Origin: Rhipidocladum racemiflorum
Lineage: Eukaryota > Streptophyta > Magnoliopsida > Poales > Poaceae
NCBI GenBank assembly: GCA_036346355.1
Contig: CM070580.1
Coordinates: forward strand, 20,947,374 to 21,011,373
Reading direction: 5' to 3'
Length of the DNA stretch: 64,000 bases
Position 1 is the first letter of the stretch; every line of letters starts with the position of its first letter. A program made the position numbers and the translations under genes. The notes below the pieces were generated by a model. It did no database searches. It had not been told where the DNA came from and was given only the letters and a program-made list of their open reading frames with translations. Below are positions 33,854 through 46,130 of this stretch, piece by piece.

Positions 33854-34440
33854 TGTAACATCCTAAAATATAAATAAATGAAATGATCTTTTGTAAATCC
33901 AAAATCCGAATCTCCTTTTTACTATTCTTATTTTGGACCTAATTTCAAAAAAAAGAGAGGAAAAGCAACATTTAGGTTTAGAAAAGAGTAAATTGGTAAA
34001 ATAGTAAAAGTAGTTTGGTAATACACTTTTTACCAAAGCATTTTAGCAATGCCACAACTTTACAAAGTCAAAAGGCAAATTGGAACATTAATGTGTGAGG
34101 AATGACTTGACCTCATCGATTTAACATGTAATGTCAATCTTTATTAAAACCTTTCATGACTCATGTAAAGCCGTAAAGTTTACCAACGATTTCCCCCTCA
34201 GCACTATCTACTTCTGGTAACAAATTTCAGGAAATTATAACCATCTTAGCTATTAGAAAGATTCAAAAGTAGTAGTAGTCATAAGTTTGGGAAGTGCATT
34301 AAAGGAGTTGTTTTAGAATAAATATTAATCAAAACGATTTGAAATTTTAAACTAAAGGTCCTTAGGGTTATTTCAAACCATATTTAATTCTAACAAAAAT
34401 GTGTGTTGCAAGTTGAAAGACCCTCGTCCTTTCTTTCTTT

Positions 34441-34442
<2 letters not shown>

Positions 34443-34525
<83 letters not shown>
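34443..34525. repeat. (TA)n microsatellite, about 80 bp
   Basis: An uninterrupted TA run of about 40 units follows a short CTTT run inside family C copy 3b. It lies about 90 bases left of the element D insertion site. Confidence 0.95.
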
Positions 34526-34528
<3 letters not shown>

Positions 34529-34613
34529 AGCTTGTGGGGAATCCTAACCTAAAGGTGTTACTGCCGTAAAGGAATTTTTCCTATACTTTGAAATTCAGAA
34601 GTTCCAAGCATTG

Positions 34614-35206
34614 TGTTCGCGCGAAAAACGTGAAAGGGGTTTTAGGCCTCGAACACACAAGACAAACACCGGGTTTGCAGAGCGTGCCAGTCGATTTGAC
34701 CTGAAATCGACAAGGTAAAATTTGTAATTCGATCAAAGTTTATAAACAAAGATCTATCGGCTTTTAGCTAGTCGGCAAAAACCGATTAGGAGATAACTAG
34801 ATCAACCACATGCTGATCCTGATATAAGGTAAAATTCCGCTTCTGAAGCGATAACTCATGAACAAAACACAAATCAAACCTGGTAAAATCGCTAAAATCA
34901 ACAATCGGCGATGCGCAGCCTATGTTGATTCCGCCGACTTGCAAAGAAATTTATGAAGCTAAAGCAATGTAAAAGAGAAGGTGTAAAAGTAGGTGTTGTT
35001 GGAATTGATTTTTTTACTTGACGCTCCTCCTTTTATAACACGCTCGCGATCCGAGCAGTGTGGATACTAAGATACTTTTATCCAGACGCCTTCTTATCCG
35101 ATTTTCTTCCTTTTAGAAACTCTTTTCTCCAATTCGTTTCCGATTTCTTTTCCATATCTTCTCCGCCTTAGACCGATTCCAATACATATCGAATTTTGTG
35201 CAAACA
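34614..35206 (-). mobile_element. 3' LTR of element D
   Basis: This 593 bp LTR pairs with 45288-45889. Shared landmarks include AAAACGTGAAAGG, GGCCTCGAACACACAAGACA, AACACCGGGTTTGCAGAGCG and TCCTCCTTTTATAACACG (TATAAAAG on the minus strand). The two LTRs differ by several small indels and substitutions, which indicates an old insertion. Confidence 0.9.
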
Positions 35207-35376
35207 TATGCCCCCATTTTGAAAGGTAACTTGTTATCTTTCAAAATCCTTCGCCTTTTCCGTGGTCGGCTTGTTGTTTAGATTTACCTCGGTAACTTCC
35301 CCATTAATGGCGCCGCAATGCCTCTGGTGCGCTTTTAATGCAACAATCGCCCCGCCTTCGCCTTCTTTCATCGCGG

Positions 35377-35384
35377 TATAAATA
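35377..35384 (+). promoter_or_regulatory. TATA box of the antisense gene in element D
   Basis: TATAAATA lies within GCGGTATAAATATACGGG, about 97 bases upstream of the ATG at 35481, on the strand opposite to the element's pol. It would drive the antisense gene toward pol. Confidence 0.55.
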
Positions 35385-35480
35385 TACGGGTCCCCACTGG
35401 TCATTTCACGCTTTCAAGCTTCTGATCGTGCACCATCGGCTTTTGTCATCCTTTCTCTTTGTTCTTTCAAAATCTACGAT

Positions 35481-38209
35481 ATGGACTCCCTCACGTATTC
35501 ATTCCGATTCCTCAAAGCTCAAATCAATTCTACTTAGGACCGATAGGTAGTATGCTCGGCGACACAGCTTATCAATACCGATCCCTAGACTCCCCTTATC
35601 GGGTCGCTGATATAATATTTCGAATAGGGAAAAGTTTTAGGCATGGCCCACTAGCCCTAAAGGATGGAGATCTTGGTTCATTAGGGTATCGGCTCAAAGA
35701 GGGTAGAATTGGGAGAGGATGGGTATAGCCGAGTCTCTATCTTTGAGTCTAGCCGATTCTCAAGCCAATGAACCCTTGGTAGCCGGCATGTTATTTTTGG
35801 TCTGATTCTTTCAACGCTTTTTATTCCTTCTCGCCCAATCGGCCTCTACTCGCTAGATGTAGCCCAACTGCAGGCGTCGCTTTAGGCCAGGACGGGGACC
35901 AAGTATCGGCCACGAAACCTTCCTTCAAATTAATCCGCAAAAGGCGAAGGGTGGCATAAATACATCCAAAATAACAATAGGGTTATCGTCCAAGATTTAC
36001 CAAGAGCATGTCGCTTTTCTCAATCTTTGGTTAGACCGATATCTTTCGTGGTGCTTCCTCTACCCAAACCTTTTCGTTTAGTGGCGGAACGTCCCCGCTG
36101 GAGGGTCATCGGCTTTCCCTTGGCAAGATGTTCCTAGGGCGGTATTTCAAATGATGTATGTGATTCGTGATCTGCTTTTCCGCTTTGCTAAACACGTCGT
36201 TGGCAATATAGGAGGCCCCTCGTAGTTTGTTCAAACATGGCCCATTGCATGTTCGGTAGATCTATTTTATCCGAACCCTCCGAGCTCAACTTTCCTCTGA
36301 GGACTACCCAGAGCATGTTGTTCCACAAAGATGTAGCTAGCCGATCCTATGGCGAGAGGTTTATCATGTCTTCTTGGTGGAGAGTTAAAAATGGACTCGT
36401 CGGCTTGCACAAATACCTCGCTTCTTCCTTTCCCTAGATAGGACTTCTTCGGCCAACAAGACTTTTTTCGATATACCGATGTAGCCGATTGTCCATACCC
36501 AACATTCCTTCACCTTGATTCTCGATAGTTCCTCGATGCCCCCATCTACTTTAGATTTGTACAAAATCATCCTTACCCACTTTGCATCTTTCATGTGAAG
36601 CTTGAATACATGGCCAAGAATCGACATTTCACCATCTTACGAAGTTCTACCAATTCTTCTGGTTTACGCTCGTCAATTAGGCTTTGGGCAAACCATTCCA
36701 TCTTTCCCTTTGCTATCTTGCGTTGAGCCCCGAGTCGGGTAACCAACGCTGTTGCCGAGGTTATTCTCGAAGTAGCCGATGGATTGCAAATCCTATCAAC
36801 ACCACATTTTGTTCTCAATTCCCGCTTGGCCACCGCTCGCAGCGGTGGACCGTATTATCGGAAAAATTGTATCATGGGACAGACTCACGGCTATAATCCA
36901 CTTATTTCTTCCCGACTTTCATGAGCCGACTGGTAGTATCCTGGTTCCGAGTTCGGGTTATAGCGATTCTTCGCGAGTAGAGGTACCACTGCCTTGTATT
37001 CGCCTGCTTTTACATTAGTTATCGACTTTACTAAAATGCCTCCGCCTCTTCAGGTTGGTACGCGCGCCGCGAGCAAACAACCGATCCCCATGCTTCGCTG
37101 AGTACGGCGACGCCCAGGTCAATGCTGGCCTACGGGTATACTTCAGTGAATTTAGACATTCGTGCTCCATCTTTAACGGACTTAGCTCGCCAACAGGCTC
37201 CCCAAAGAAGTTTCTTTTGTGTCGACTATTATGTTATTGACGCTGTCAAGGTTTTAACTTGAGCTCGACTTCCGCAGGAGGAAGAAATCACAGCGCTCAC
37301 CAAGGCATGCAAGGCATCCACCCTGGTTCTGAGCATCTCTCGCATCGATGTGAGTCTTGTGTAGTTATATTGTTTTACGTTTGTCTCATGTTGTCGACTT
37401 GCTTTTTGTTCTCTAGCAATCTCCATCAAGATCTAGATAGCGGGGTTATAGCCGATCCTCAAGGTGCTACATCGGCTATTCTTCCATTGCTTTCCCACCT
37501 CCTGTACAGTACCACAACACGATCGAGGTTTCCGATCCCGACTCTCAAATAACTGATCTAGCCGATCTGCTCGGCTTTACTTTGGGATTTAGCCGGAGGT
37601 CATAGCTGGCTACACGATTATCCACCGATATCCAACGCATCATAGTCGCCCAGCCAAAGATCGCCGTCATCGGCACGCTTGCCCGGGTATGCAAGAACGA
37701 CTTAATCGCCTTCCGATGAAGTGATGCAAACCGTGAGGTAGCTCCTTCTCGCTAATACGCAACCACCGAGGGATGCTATGGCGGCCATGCAAGCCGATCT
37801 CCTTCGGCCGCCATGGATGCACTGCTACAGAGGTTACGCCACTTGACGCCTGCTTTTGATGTGGAATCACTGCTTAAGAGCCGAACAGGAAGGCCCAACA
37901 AGCCGATCAAGAGATTTTGGACAAACCTATAGCCGATGCCAAATCTCGAAAGAGCACATTTGACCAAGGTGCGACTATACTTAAAAGCGACTAAGAGCGA
38001 GGGCCCATGAGCTGGAATCGACCAAGGCCAAACTTGAAGAACAAACGGTGGCCCTTGTCACAAAAGAACTTATGAATGTCACCATCACCGACTCAACGTC
38101 TTCACCGTCGCCCAGAGGCGGCAGAATTGGCGAAGTTTTACCAAGTCAAGAACCAATCGGCCAAGATAGTCCCAGTCCGGGTGATGCAAGATGGCCGATC
38201 AACAATTGA
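35481..38209 (+). pseudogene. Antisense gene in element D, plant mobile domain-like, decayed
   Basis: Placed convergent to pol, between the 3' LTR and integrase. The ATG at 35481 starts MDSLTYSFRFLKAQINS. The middle part can be aligned with the better preserved fragment at 56105-56830: FQMMYVIRDLLFRFAKHVVG then NIGGPS-stop-FVQTW here, against YQMMHIIRSRLFTGQVQYSV then NVGDPLWFIQAW there. The 3' part reads as a helical, charged tail in one frame, ELESTKAKLEEQTVALVTKE then LMNVTITDSTSSPSPRGG, ending PINN and TGA near 38207-38209. The domain is known as the aminotransferase-like plant mobile domain; its role in retroelements is not settled. Many stops and indels show that this copy is dead. Confidence 0.55.
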
Positions 38210-38569
38210 TAGACGGCGTTCAAGCTACCATCGGTAGGCCGCAGCCGCACTATCGGCTTTGGGAGCCCATTTGCGGCCCAGACTACACTAGTCTTTGATT
38301 TACGATCGCCAGGCCAATTTCGTAATATTGCTTTAAACTTGAGATGACGCTCTTTTGAACTCTTGCTTGATCGTGCATCCGATTTTGTAAACTTTTAACT
38401 GTGGATGGATGTTTTAAACGACTTGGTCAACAGATGACCGATTTTATATGCATGTGCTTGTCATTGATCCTGATGCCTTCATCTCTCAGAAGTTAGGACC
38501 CGACCCATATGCTTGGGTGATATGCCTTCAGATATTTTCCATTGACCGCTTTAGGGTAGGACGAACCTT

Positions 38570-39640
38570 CTAAAGATTCCAAAGATATATGAATTTCCGC
38601 CAACCTACGATTGATCTTATAAGGCCCTTCCCATGTTGGAGACCATTTGCCGAACCTGCTATCCTTAGACCCAACCTAACACGGTTTTCCATACTAAATC
38701 GGGCTTGATTGAATGATTTAAAAATCACTTTTTTATTGTACCGATTCGGCAACCATCTCTTTGTTCCTTTTAAGCCGATCTAGCGTGATCACTTTAGTTC
38801 ACCCAAATCATCTAGATTGTCCAAAGATCGCCCGCTTGTATTCATCTACCGATATCTTATCTTGCTCGTGTAGCCTTATTGAGTCGATGTTGATTTCAAT
38901 CGCAAAACGGCTTGTCCATATACCAATTGAAAGGGTGACAATTTAGTTGATCCGTGATGAGATAGCCGATAAGCCCATAAAGCCTCCGATAAGCTTGAAT
39001 GCCATCTCCTTGGTTCCTCCTCAATTTTTCTTTTATCGCCTTTATCAATGTCTTGTTTGACGACTCGGCCTCGACTGCTACCTCGAAAGGTAGTAAGGGG
39101 AAGAGTTGAGTAATTTTATCCCAAGACTTTCCGCAAAACCTTGAAATCGTTGGACATGAACACGACTTGATCAAGAGTGATTGTTTGTGAATCCCAAACC
39201 GATGGACGATGTGTTCATTTACAAAGTCGATTAGCTCTTTACTAGTAACCTTCTTGAGTGGCATACCTCAACCCATTTTGAGAAATAATCCGTGGCCGCA
39301 AGGATGAATTTATGTCCTTTGCTAGATGACGGAAATATTTGTCCGATTATGTCTATACCCCATCCTCCTAAATGGCCATGGTTCGATGATCTGATGCAAA
39401 GCCGATCTTGGTCCGATCGTATGTTACCAAATTTTGGCACGCTTGGCATCCTTTATAATATTTGAAGCGGCTTCTAACATCGCTTCGGCCAAAAATACCT
39501 GCTCGCTTTAGTATCCATTTCATCTTATGGGCCGATTGATGTGATCCACAAACGCCATGGACTTCACCCATCGCCACTTTGGCTTCTTCGGTTCCCGGAC
39601 ATCTTAACAACACCTTCCATAGTCCGGAAGTACAATACAT
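38570..39640 (-). pseudogene. Element D integrase
   Basis: In minus order: KMKWILKRAGIFGRSDVRSR then YYKGCQACQNL (zinc-binding region, near 39500-39420), WGIDIIGQIFPSSSKGHKFI then LAATDYFSKWVEV (core with first Asp, near 39360-39260), PLKKVTSKELIDFVNEHIVH then RFGIHKQS (near 39255-39170), LLPFEVAVEAESSNKTLIKA (near 39090), DQLNCHPFNW near 38930, and a further part to about 38570 (MENRVRLG near 38690). The motif set matches gypsy integrases of the Tat/Ogre kind. Frame changes and missing catalytic positions show decay. Confidence 0.8.
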
Positions 39641-40199
39641 CTTCTAGTAGAACATACTTGAGTGCTTTTGCGCTCGACCTTTTGCTCGATGGCCGTGGTC
39701 GATCTCGACAAATAATCCCTTTATCTCTGCTTCCTCCAATGGCTGTGGTGAACACATAAAATCGGCCAAACGTTTAGCTCGATTGGTCCCCGCTTTCAAT
39801 CTTGTACCCGATGCACATTGTGCCAATCGGTTTGCTTTATCATTAGCTTCTCACGGGATATGTTCTATGGAAAATGTAGTGAACATCTCGATGATCCGAG
39901 GCATTGATGCATCTTTGGTTAGTGCATCATCATTGCATCGATTCTTCTCGACTTGTCGCACAATTAACATCGAATCTCCAAAAGCTTCGGCGCTCTCACT
40001 CCGATGCTATCTAACATGTAGACCCCTTTAGTAATGCTTCAGATTTCGCTTGATTATTTGAACATCGGCTATTTAGCCAGATACATGAAGCCATACTCTT
40101 GTTTCCTAGGTGAAACTAATATCACACCGATGCCTTCGCCTTCTTGGCACACGTATCCATCAAAATACAAATGCTAAGGAGTTACACTAGTTGTTCTAC

Positions 40200-40620
40200 T
40201 AATGTTTCACTTCACCGTGATAAAATCGCCATGCTTGTCCTTTAATGTATTTAGCCGACTCATAGGATAACTCGAACTCATAAGGCATATGCCCACTTAC
40301 CAAGCCGACTCCAGGATTAGCCGATAATATGTATTTAACTACATCGGTTTTGCATATTATGACGCATTTGGAAGCTAGCATATAATGTCTTAACTTGGTG
40401 CAAGCAAAAATACAATGATAAGCATAATTTTTCTACCAGTGGATACCGGTTTTACGCATCCGTAAGACGTCGGCTTAAGTAAAATATTGCTCGCTCCTTC
40501 CTATCGGCTTCTTGTGTTAAAATCGCTCTCCAATCGAATCACCTTCACCGATATATATAGTCTAAAAGGTATCTACCGTGTTTTGCGGCGGTCAATCAAG
40601 TGGACTCATCGATAACCTTT
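40200..40620 (-). pseudogene. Element D RNase H region
   Basis: The clearest piece is YMLASKCVIICKTDVVKYIL then SANPGVGLVSGHMPYEFELS and YESAKYIKGQA (40381-40230), the connection and RNase H part found in this lineage. The rest is broken by stops. Confidence 0.65.
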
Positions 40621-40899
40621 TATGTCGCCGAAGGCTCTTTCTTGATCGGGCCCCGTTTGAATTCTAGGTTGTCTTTAATTTTCAATGGTGTGAAAGCACT
40701 AATACGCTCGACAAGTTTGAGATGAAACGTCGCAAGTAGTTGATTTTTCCAATCAATACCGCAACTCCTTTTGCTTGTTGGTGGTTTAGTATCGGCTATG
40801 GCTTTTACTTTGGCTTTACCTCAATTTCCTCCTTCATGTACCGTAAACTCCAAGAAATTGCCCAGATACCCCGAAAAGCACATTTGAGAGGGTTCATTT

Positions 40900-41370
40900 T
40901 TAACCCATGCACCCTTGTGCTTTCGAACATCTTTTCCAAATCTACAAATGTTGCCAGCCTTCTTGGACTTTACTACTACATCGTCAATGTATATTTCCAC
41001 TTATTGCCGGATCAAATCATGGAAAATATGGTTCATAGCACGCTGATAAGTAGCACCGCATTTTTAAACCAAAGGTCATAACTTTCCATTCATATAGCTC
41101 CTAAAGCTCCTCGGACATCCTAAAGCCGCCTTGGATATATCGCTTCGCCATAAATATCCGATTGTATCCGGCGTTCCCGTCAAAAAGCTTATGATTTTAT
41201 TCCCGTGATGCAAAGATCGATAAGCATATCGGTATAGGCATCGGTACTCGGTCTTTTGGTGTAGCTTTGTTTAAATCTCTAAAATCGACACATACCCTAA
41301 GTTTGCCATTTTTCTTCTTTACAGGACGATGTTTGAGACCCACTCAACAGATCGGCAAGGCCGATAAACT
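40900..41370 (-). pseudogene. Element D reverse transcriptase
   Basis: Read on the minus strand across frames: RPVKKKNGKLRVCVDFRDLN then KATPKDRVPMPIP near 41330-41240, FDGNAGYNRIFMAK near 41180-41140, and EWKVMTFGLK near 41090-41060. The expected IDD catalytic site near 40985 is not readable. The order and motifs identify gypsy RT; the copy is dead. Confidence 0.75.
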
Positions 41371-42179
41371 TTTGCCTCTAGCAATCGTCCTACTTCTTCC
41401 TTTATAGCGTCATACAATGTAGGATTGAACCGCCTAGGGCATCGCTTGAACGGCCGATATCCAAAGCTTTATAGCAATGATGTTCGACTAGTATCGCTTA
41501 AACCCTAAGATTTCATAATACTCCCATGCAAAGCAATCCTTATACTTCTTGAGTATTTCTAACCAACTTTGCTTTATAACCAGGTTCTAGTTTAGCACTT
41601 ACAAACGCTGGTCTTTGCTATCACCTTCCCCAATATCAATCTCTTCGAGCAAATCAAGTGTAAATCCTAACCCTTTTCTTTCTTCTTCAAAATCCTCAAC
41701 AATTCTTCTTCAGATTCGCTTGCCGATAGCTCCGCTCTTTTCCTCGTAGCTTTGCTAGTGTCTTGTACTCCATCTTCTTACTACTGTCTGGTCCGATCAA
41801 ACGCGTGTTGGGTTTGACGACCGGCTTGAATCCCGACTTCTCTACGCAGATAAAACGCAATTGTCCAAGGCTTTTCCCGATATACACTCGGCTTCTTCGC
41901 GGCCAATTGGTATCATGCTAGCCATGGCGATGTGAGAGCGATGTGTCTACTAAGACGACTTCTAATGTATCATCGCTCCACCACCAATTTTTGGTGCATA
42001 GTTGATGGTATACAACAATTGGCATGGATCCGATCCCCGCTAAGGAGCACGTCAGAATTGCCTTTGGCTTCAATCACAAAAATGCAATCGGCAAAGTTTT
42101 ATTACCGATCGGCAATCGACACCATCACGCCTTTAGCTTTGGTTGGATCTCCGTGAAGTCATTTAGCACCATATTAGTC

Positions 42180-42400
42180 TTGATCAAGTCTTCACTCCGC
42201 TTTTACCCAACTTTCTCGAAAGTACTTAACTAAGCATCGTATTGATCGTCGCTCGCCATCGACCAACATACGAGATATCACGCCATTAATATACCCTTTT
42301 AGATATAATGGTTTCAGATGCCGATGCATGTCTTGTGGCTTTTCTAACACAAATACCTGGTGCTCCGAGACATAATCGAAGGCGAACACTTCCTCACCGA
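42180..42400 (-). pseudogene. Element D protease
   Basis: The open piece reads KPQDMHRHLKPLYLKGYING then VISRMLVDG, the conserved block around the aspartic protease active site, which in intact relatives continues as DGGAA. Here it shifts frame right after LVDG. Confidence 0.65.
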
Positions 42401-43499
42401 TTCTCGGCTTTGAACTCTACAGTAGAGTCGAATACCATGTTTATGTCCATCGTGGTGTATCATCCGGATTACCTGAGAACTCTGATTCAATCGTTAGTGT
42501 CTCAATCACTATCGATTTGTTCCTTTTTTCTCCACTCCTTTTTCAAAATTGGTACCGGTCTTAATTTGTTGAACATCCGATCCTCTCGCTCTCCTTTTTC
42601 TCCTTTCTTCTTGTGTTTTCAATCGCTAAGCCTTCTGCGTTGTGATTTGCTAAGACCCGAGGGCACCACTCTAGGTTTAGGTTCTATCGGCCAGATTCTT
42701 CCAAATTAAATTGCTCATCTTGTCAGTTGATTCCATTCTACCCGTGTTAGCCGATAGTTCTTGATTTTGGGAGGACTCGCCTTGCTCGATGTTGACAACC
42801 TTCTATGGATCGCCTATCGCTCATATCTCGGATGATCAGATATCGGTCTAGACAACCTATCTTTTACTGCACCGGTTTGGCCGATATGCTACCGAGTGTT
42901 GCATAGGACAAGACACTCATCAGTTGGTAAGGTCATCCCTTTCTCCCAAAGAAACCGCCAAAAGGGACATTGTCGATGTTTCTCTTCCTCAAGAGTCGGC
43001 CGATATGACATATCTCGGTCCGCCAACGCCTGGGTCCCTCTTTTGCCTTAGTTGATGCAAGTTCGTGGCGCTGAGGGTCACACCTTCAACTTACCCTTTC
43101 ATACTTCCCCCAGGAGTTGTGAGAAGGTCGGCTTTGGTTTGAAATCTGGTTTTTCTTGGAGCCCTCTCACTCGATACCATTTACCGACCTCCAAGTCCCC
43201 TCTTGGTTTTACCGTTTCTGAGTTCTTTCCATTCCTATCGGCTTCTATTTGTATAGAACCCGAGTAGTGATCTACCTTGCCTCGTCTCGCTGATACAACT
43301 CCCTAACCGGGCTTATCTTCTTCCAGCCTCTCTTTTCGTGAACATTGAACCATGTTGACTTGAAAAGGGCTCATATCTATCTGCAAGATAGCCGATTCTT
43401 CCAAGAATTTTAGCCTACCATCTACGATGGCCGATTGAATCAACTTTCTTGAAAAATATTGCAATCGTTAGTGTTAATGGGAGAATGAATGATGCCATT

Positions 43500-45116
43500 T
43501 GCAATACCTTCGCTTTTTAATCTCCTCGGCCGATGGTATGATGTGCCCTTCCTGGCAACCTTATGAGTTTTTCTTGTAGTAATAAATCAAATATCTTGTC
43601 ACACTTTGACACGCCATACGAGTATTTGACTTCGCTTATTCTTTGTTTCCGGCCATAGAGTAGAGCATACGAGTGGCTTTTTAGAACCTTGGCCCACTCG
43701 GCTATGTTCACCTCGCTCGCCCTCAAAGGTATCACTCGAATCGTATTCTATCATGTTTATTTTGGCCTTTTGCTGCTGTTTGGTTTAAATCTATCTTTAA
43801 ACCCTTTGATTTCTCGTATACCGCTCTCATGTGCCGATACGCTATGGAGTAGGTGGCCTAGGTCGGGAATTCTTGGCACGACAACTTTTCTTTTAATGGA
43901 GGGATTAACCCTTGGAACGCTTAGGTCGGCCAATTGATCGCTGGGTAATGTTACATCAGAGCACCTATTCAGACGCCAAATCTCTTGATATAATCGTAGA
44001 CCGATTCGCCATTTGCTTCTGATCAACTAAGATCGAAATCCTAAGCTCCATAGTTCTAAAAGAAGTACTCATGGAATCGGCTTTCAAATCGCTCCATATA
44101 TGAACCGAATTAGGTGGTAGATTTGTGGAACCAAGTGAATGCGATGCGATAATGATAAAGGAAACAATCTAATTTTTAACCCATCTGATCAGCGCCCCCC
44201 ACATTGAGCCATGAACCGTCCGATATGCTCAATTGTGGTAATGTAATCATCACCTGAGAATTTAGCAAAGTCTCGGTATCCTAAAGTTGTGGGGGTATGG
44301 CATTCGTCTATGTAATTCCGGGATACGGCTTCCTATAGCCGATTACCCTTCCTCCGGGCCGTAAACCAAACTGTTCTCTCAAAACATTGGCGATTTGTTC
44401 GCCTTCTAATTAACATTGTCGGCTTGTGGTGCAAATTCGACATTGCCAATTCTCATTCGTGCCTCCGCCCCCGAGTGCAAACTCTGGTCTTGGTCCTAAT
44501 CGCACCTCAGGAGGTCTTGGCACCTGTCATAATCACGATTAAAACCTAATGCATCTGGGTATGGAGTGCGTATGGCACTACTCTATATGGCGCTTGTTTC
44601 ATGGTTGTGGCTCCGTCGTGACACAACCTGCCTCGCTTCGACGTGATAGGCCGATATCCCGATACTATCGGGAGGGTCCATCCGACGATTTGATGCGCTT
44701 ATTTTGGCCCCATCCGTGTGCCCATGGTAGTGTGTGAATCCATCTCTCTCAGATGCTTGGTTTCAAAAGAGGTTGAGCTCGGCATCATAATAGGTGCATG
44801 AGCCGACACGCATCGTGTTGGTGTTGGGGCGTTATGGAATATAATCGGGTAATGGGATGGTTTGTGTGGATCTAGCAGTTTCCAGCGAGCCTAATTCACG
44901 AGCAATTGTTTTCACACTATTTTCTATCATTGGCTTTAATGTGGATACTAGAGCCGAATGATCGTTAATCAATGCGTGATGGGCGGATTGCTCGATCATA
45001 CTTGATAACCCGGCTTGAGCTGGTATGACGGCCACTCGATTCGGATGACGAATCTCCGATAGGATTGATGCTTGGGAGTGCACTCTTTTGAGTAACGCCA
45101 CAGCGCCTCGAAGCAC
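43500..45116 (-). pseudogene. Element D gag
   Basis: An N-terminal piece (45116-44832) is helical (HPNRVAVIPAQAGLSSMIEQ, SALVSTLKPMIENSVKTIAR). Capsid-like parts near 44026-43757 are weak. The C-terminal part (43735-43517) reads KYSYGVSKCDKIFDLLLQEK then LIRLPGRAHHTIG, typical of gag downstream regions in this lineage. Between these pieces the frame is broken many times. Confidence 0.55.
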
Positions 45117-45287
45117 CGTAGCATCATTTCCTCCGTGAGTCGCTTTCGGTCTTCGATTTCTTTCCGTTGCTCAGGTTAAATCGGCCATCTCGAGGCGCGA
45201 CATAGCATCAAGAGCGATATCGGCAGGTGCCGCTGCTTGCTGGTTAGCGCCATTCTTTTGTTGGTCCCACCGCGCAAGGCTAAAATA

Positions 45288-45889
45288 TGTTCGCGAAAAA
45301 CGTGAAAGGGTTTTAGGCCTCGAACACACAAGACAAACACCGGGTTTGCAGAGCGTGCCAATGATTTGACTTGAAATCGATAAGGTAAAATTTGTAATTC
45401 GATCAAAGCCGATAAACAAAGATCTATCGGCTTTCGCTAGCTCCGCAAAAACCGACAGAGATAACTAGATCAACCACATGATTGATCCTGATATAAGGTA
45501 AAATCGGCTTCGAAGGCGATGCGCAACAAAACGGGCTAAATCAAACCTGGGTAAAATCGGCTAAAATCAACAATCGGCGATGCGCAGCTATGTTGATTCC
45601 GTCGACTTGCAAAGAAATTTATGAAGCTAAAGCAATGTAAAAGAGAAGGCTGTAAAAAGTAGGTGTTGTTGGAATTGATTTTTTTTTTACTTGACGCCCT
45701 CCTCCTTTTATAACACGCCTGACCGATCCGAGTTGTGCATGGATACGATACTTTTATCCGTATCGGCCTCTTATCCGATTTTCTTTCCTTTTAGAAACGG
45801 TCTCTTTCTCCAATTCGTTTCCCGATTTCTTTTCCATATCTTCTCCGTCTTAGACCGATTCCAATACATATCGAATTTTGGTGCAAACA
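45288..45889 (-). mobile_element. 5' LTR of element D
   Basis: This 602 bp copy matches 34614-35206. The TATA box (TATAAAAG, minus strand) lies near 45711-45704. On its inner side a degenerate primer site of the TGGCGCCCACGGTGGGACC kind follows, and on its outer side CATTG completes the target duplication. Confidence 0.9.
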
Positions 45890-46130
45890 CATTGCAAGAT
45901 GATTTGGCTCATGTTTTGATTGCCCTCTTGTTGCTGTCAGAGGAAATTAGAAGCTTGGAGCCCTTCCTCATTCTCTCCCTCTGCCCGTGGGCCTCGGCCC
46001 CACTGCCAGTCTCCCCCTTCCTTCTCCCCTCCCCTTTCTCTCTTCTCTGTCTCCTCGTGCGATGGAGCTCCCTCTTTGCTCCCCTCTTTACACGAAGGGA
46101 CGGTCGCAGCAACGCCCTGCCACAAGTACT

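Larger units (their letters stand above)
34614..45889 (-). mobile_element. Decayed Tat/Ogre-like gypsy retrotransposon (element D)
   Basis: The element is bounded by the target duplication CATTG (34609-34613 and 45890-45894). Its LTRs (34614-35206 and 45288-45889) are about 0.6 kb and start TGTTTGCAC on the minus strand. A polypurine tract (AAAATGGGGGCATA, 35220-35207) adjoins the left LTR, so that is the 3' LTR. A degenerate primer site (GCGCGGTGGGACC near 45275-45263) adjoins the right LTR. Inside, in minus order: gag (about 45116-43500), protease (about 42300), RT (about 41370-40900), RNase H (about 40600-40200) and integrase (about 39640-38570). A gene on the opposite strand fills 35481-38209. 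Stops and small indels are everywhere, many more than in element B. Confidence 0.9.
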
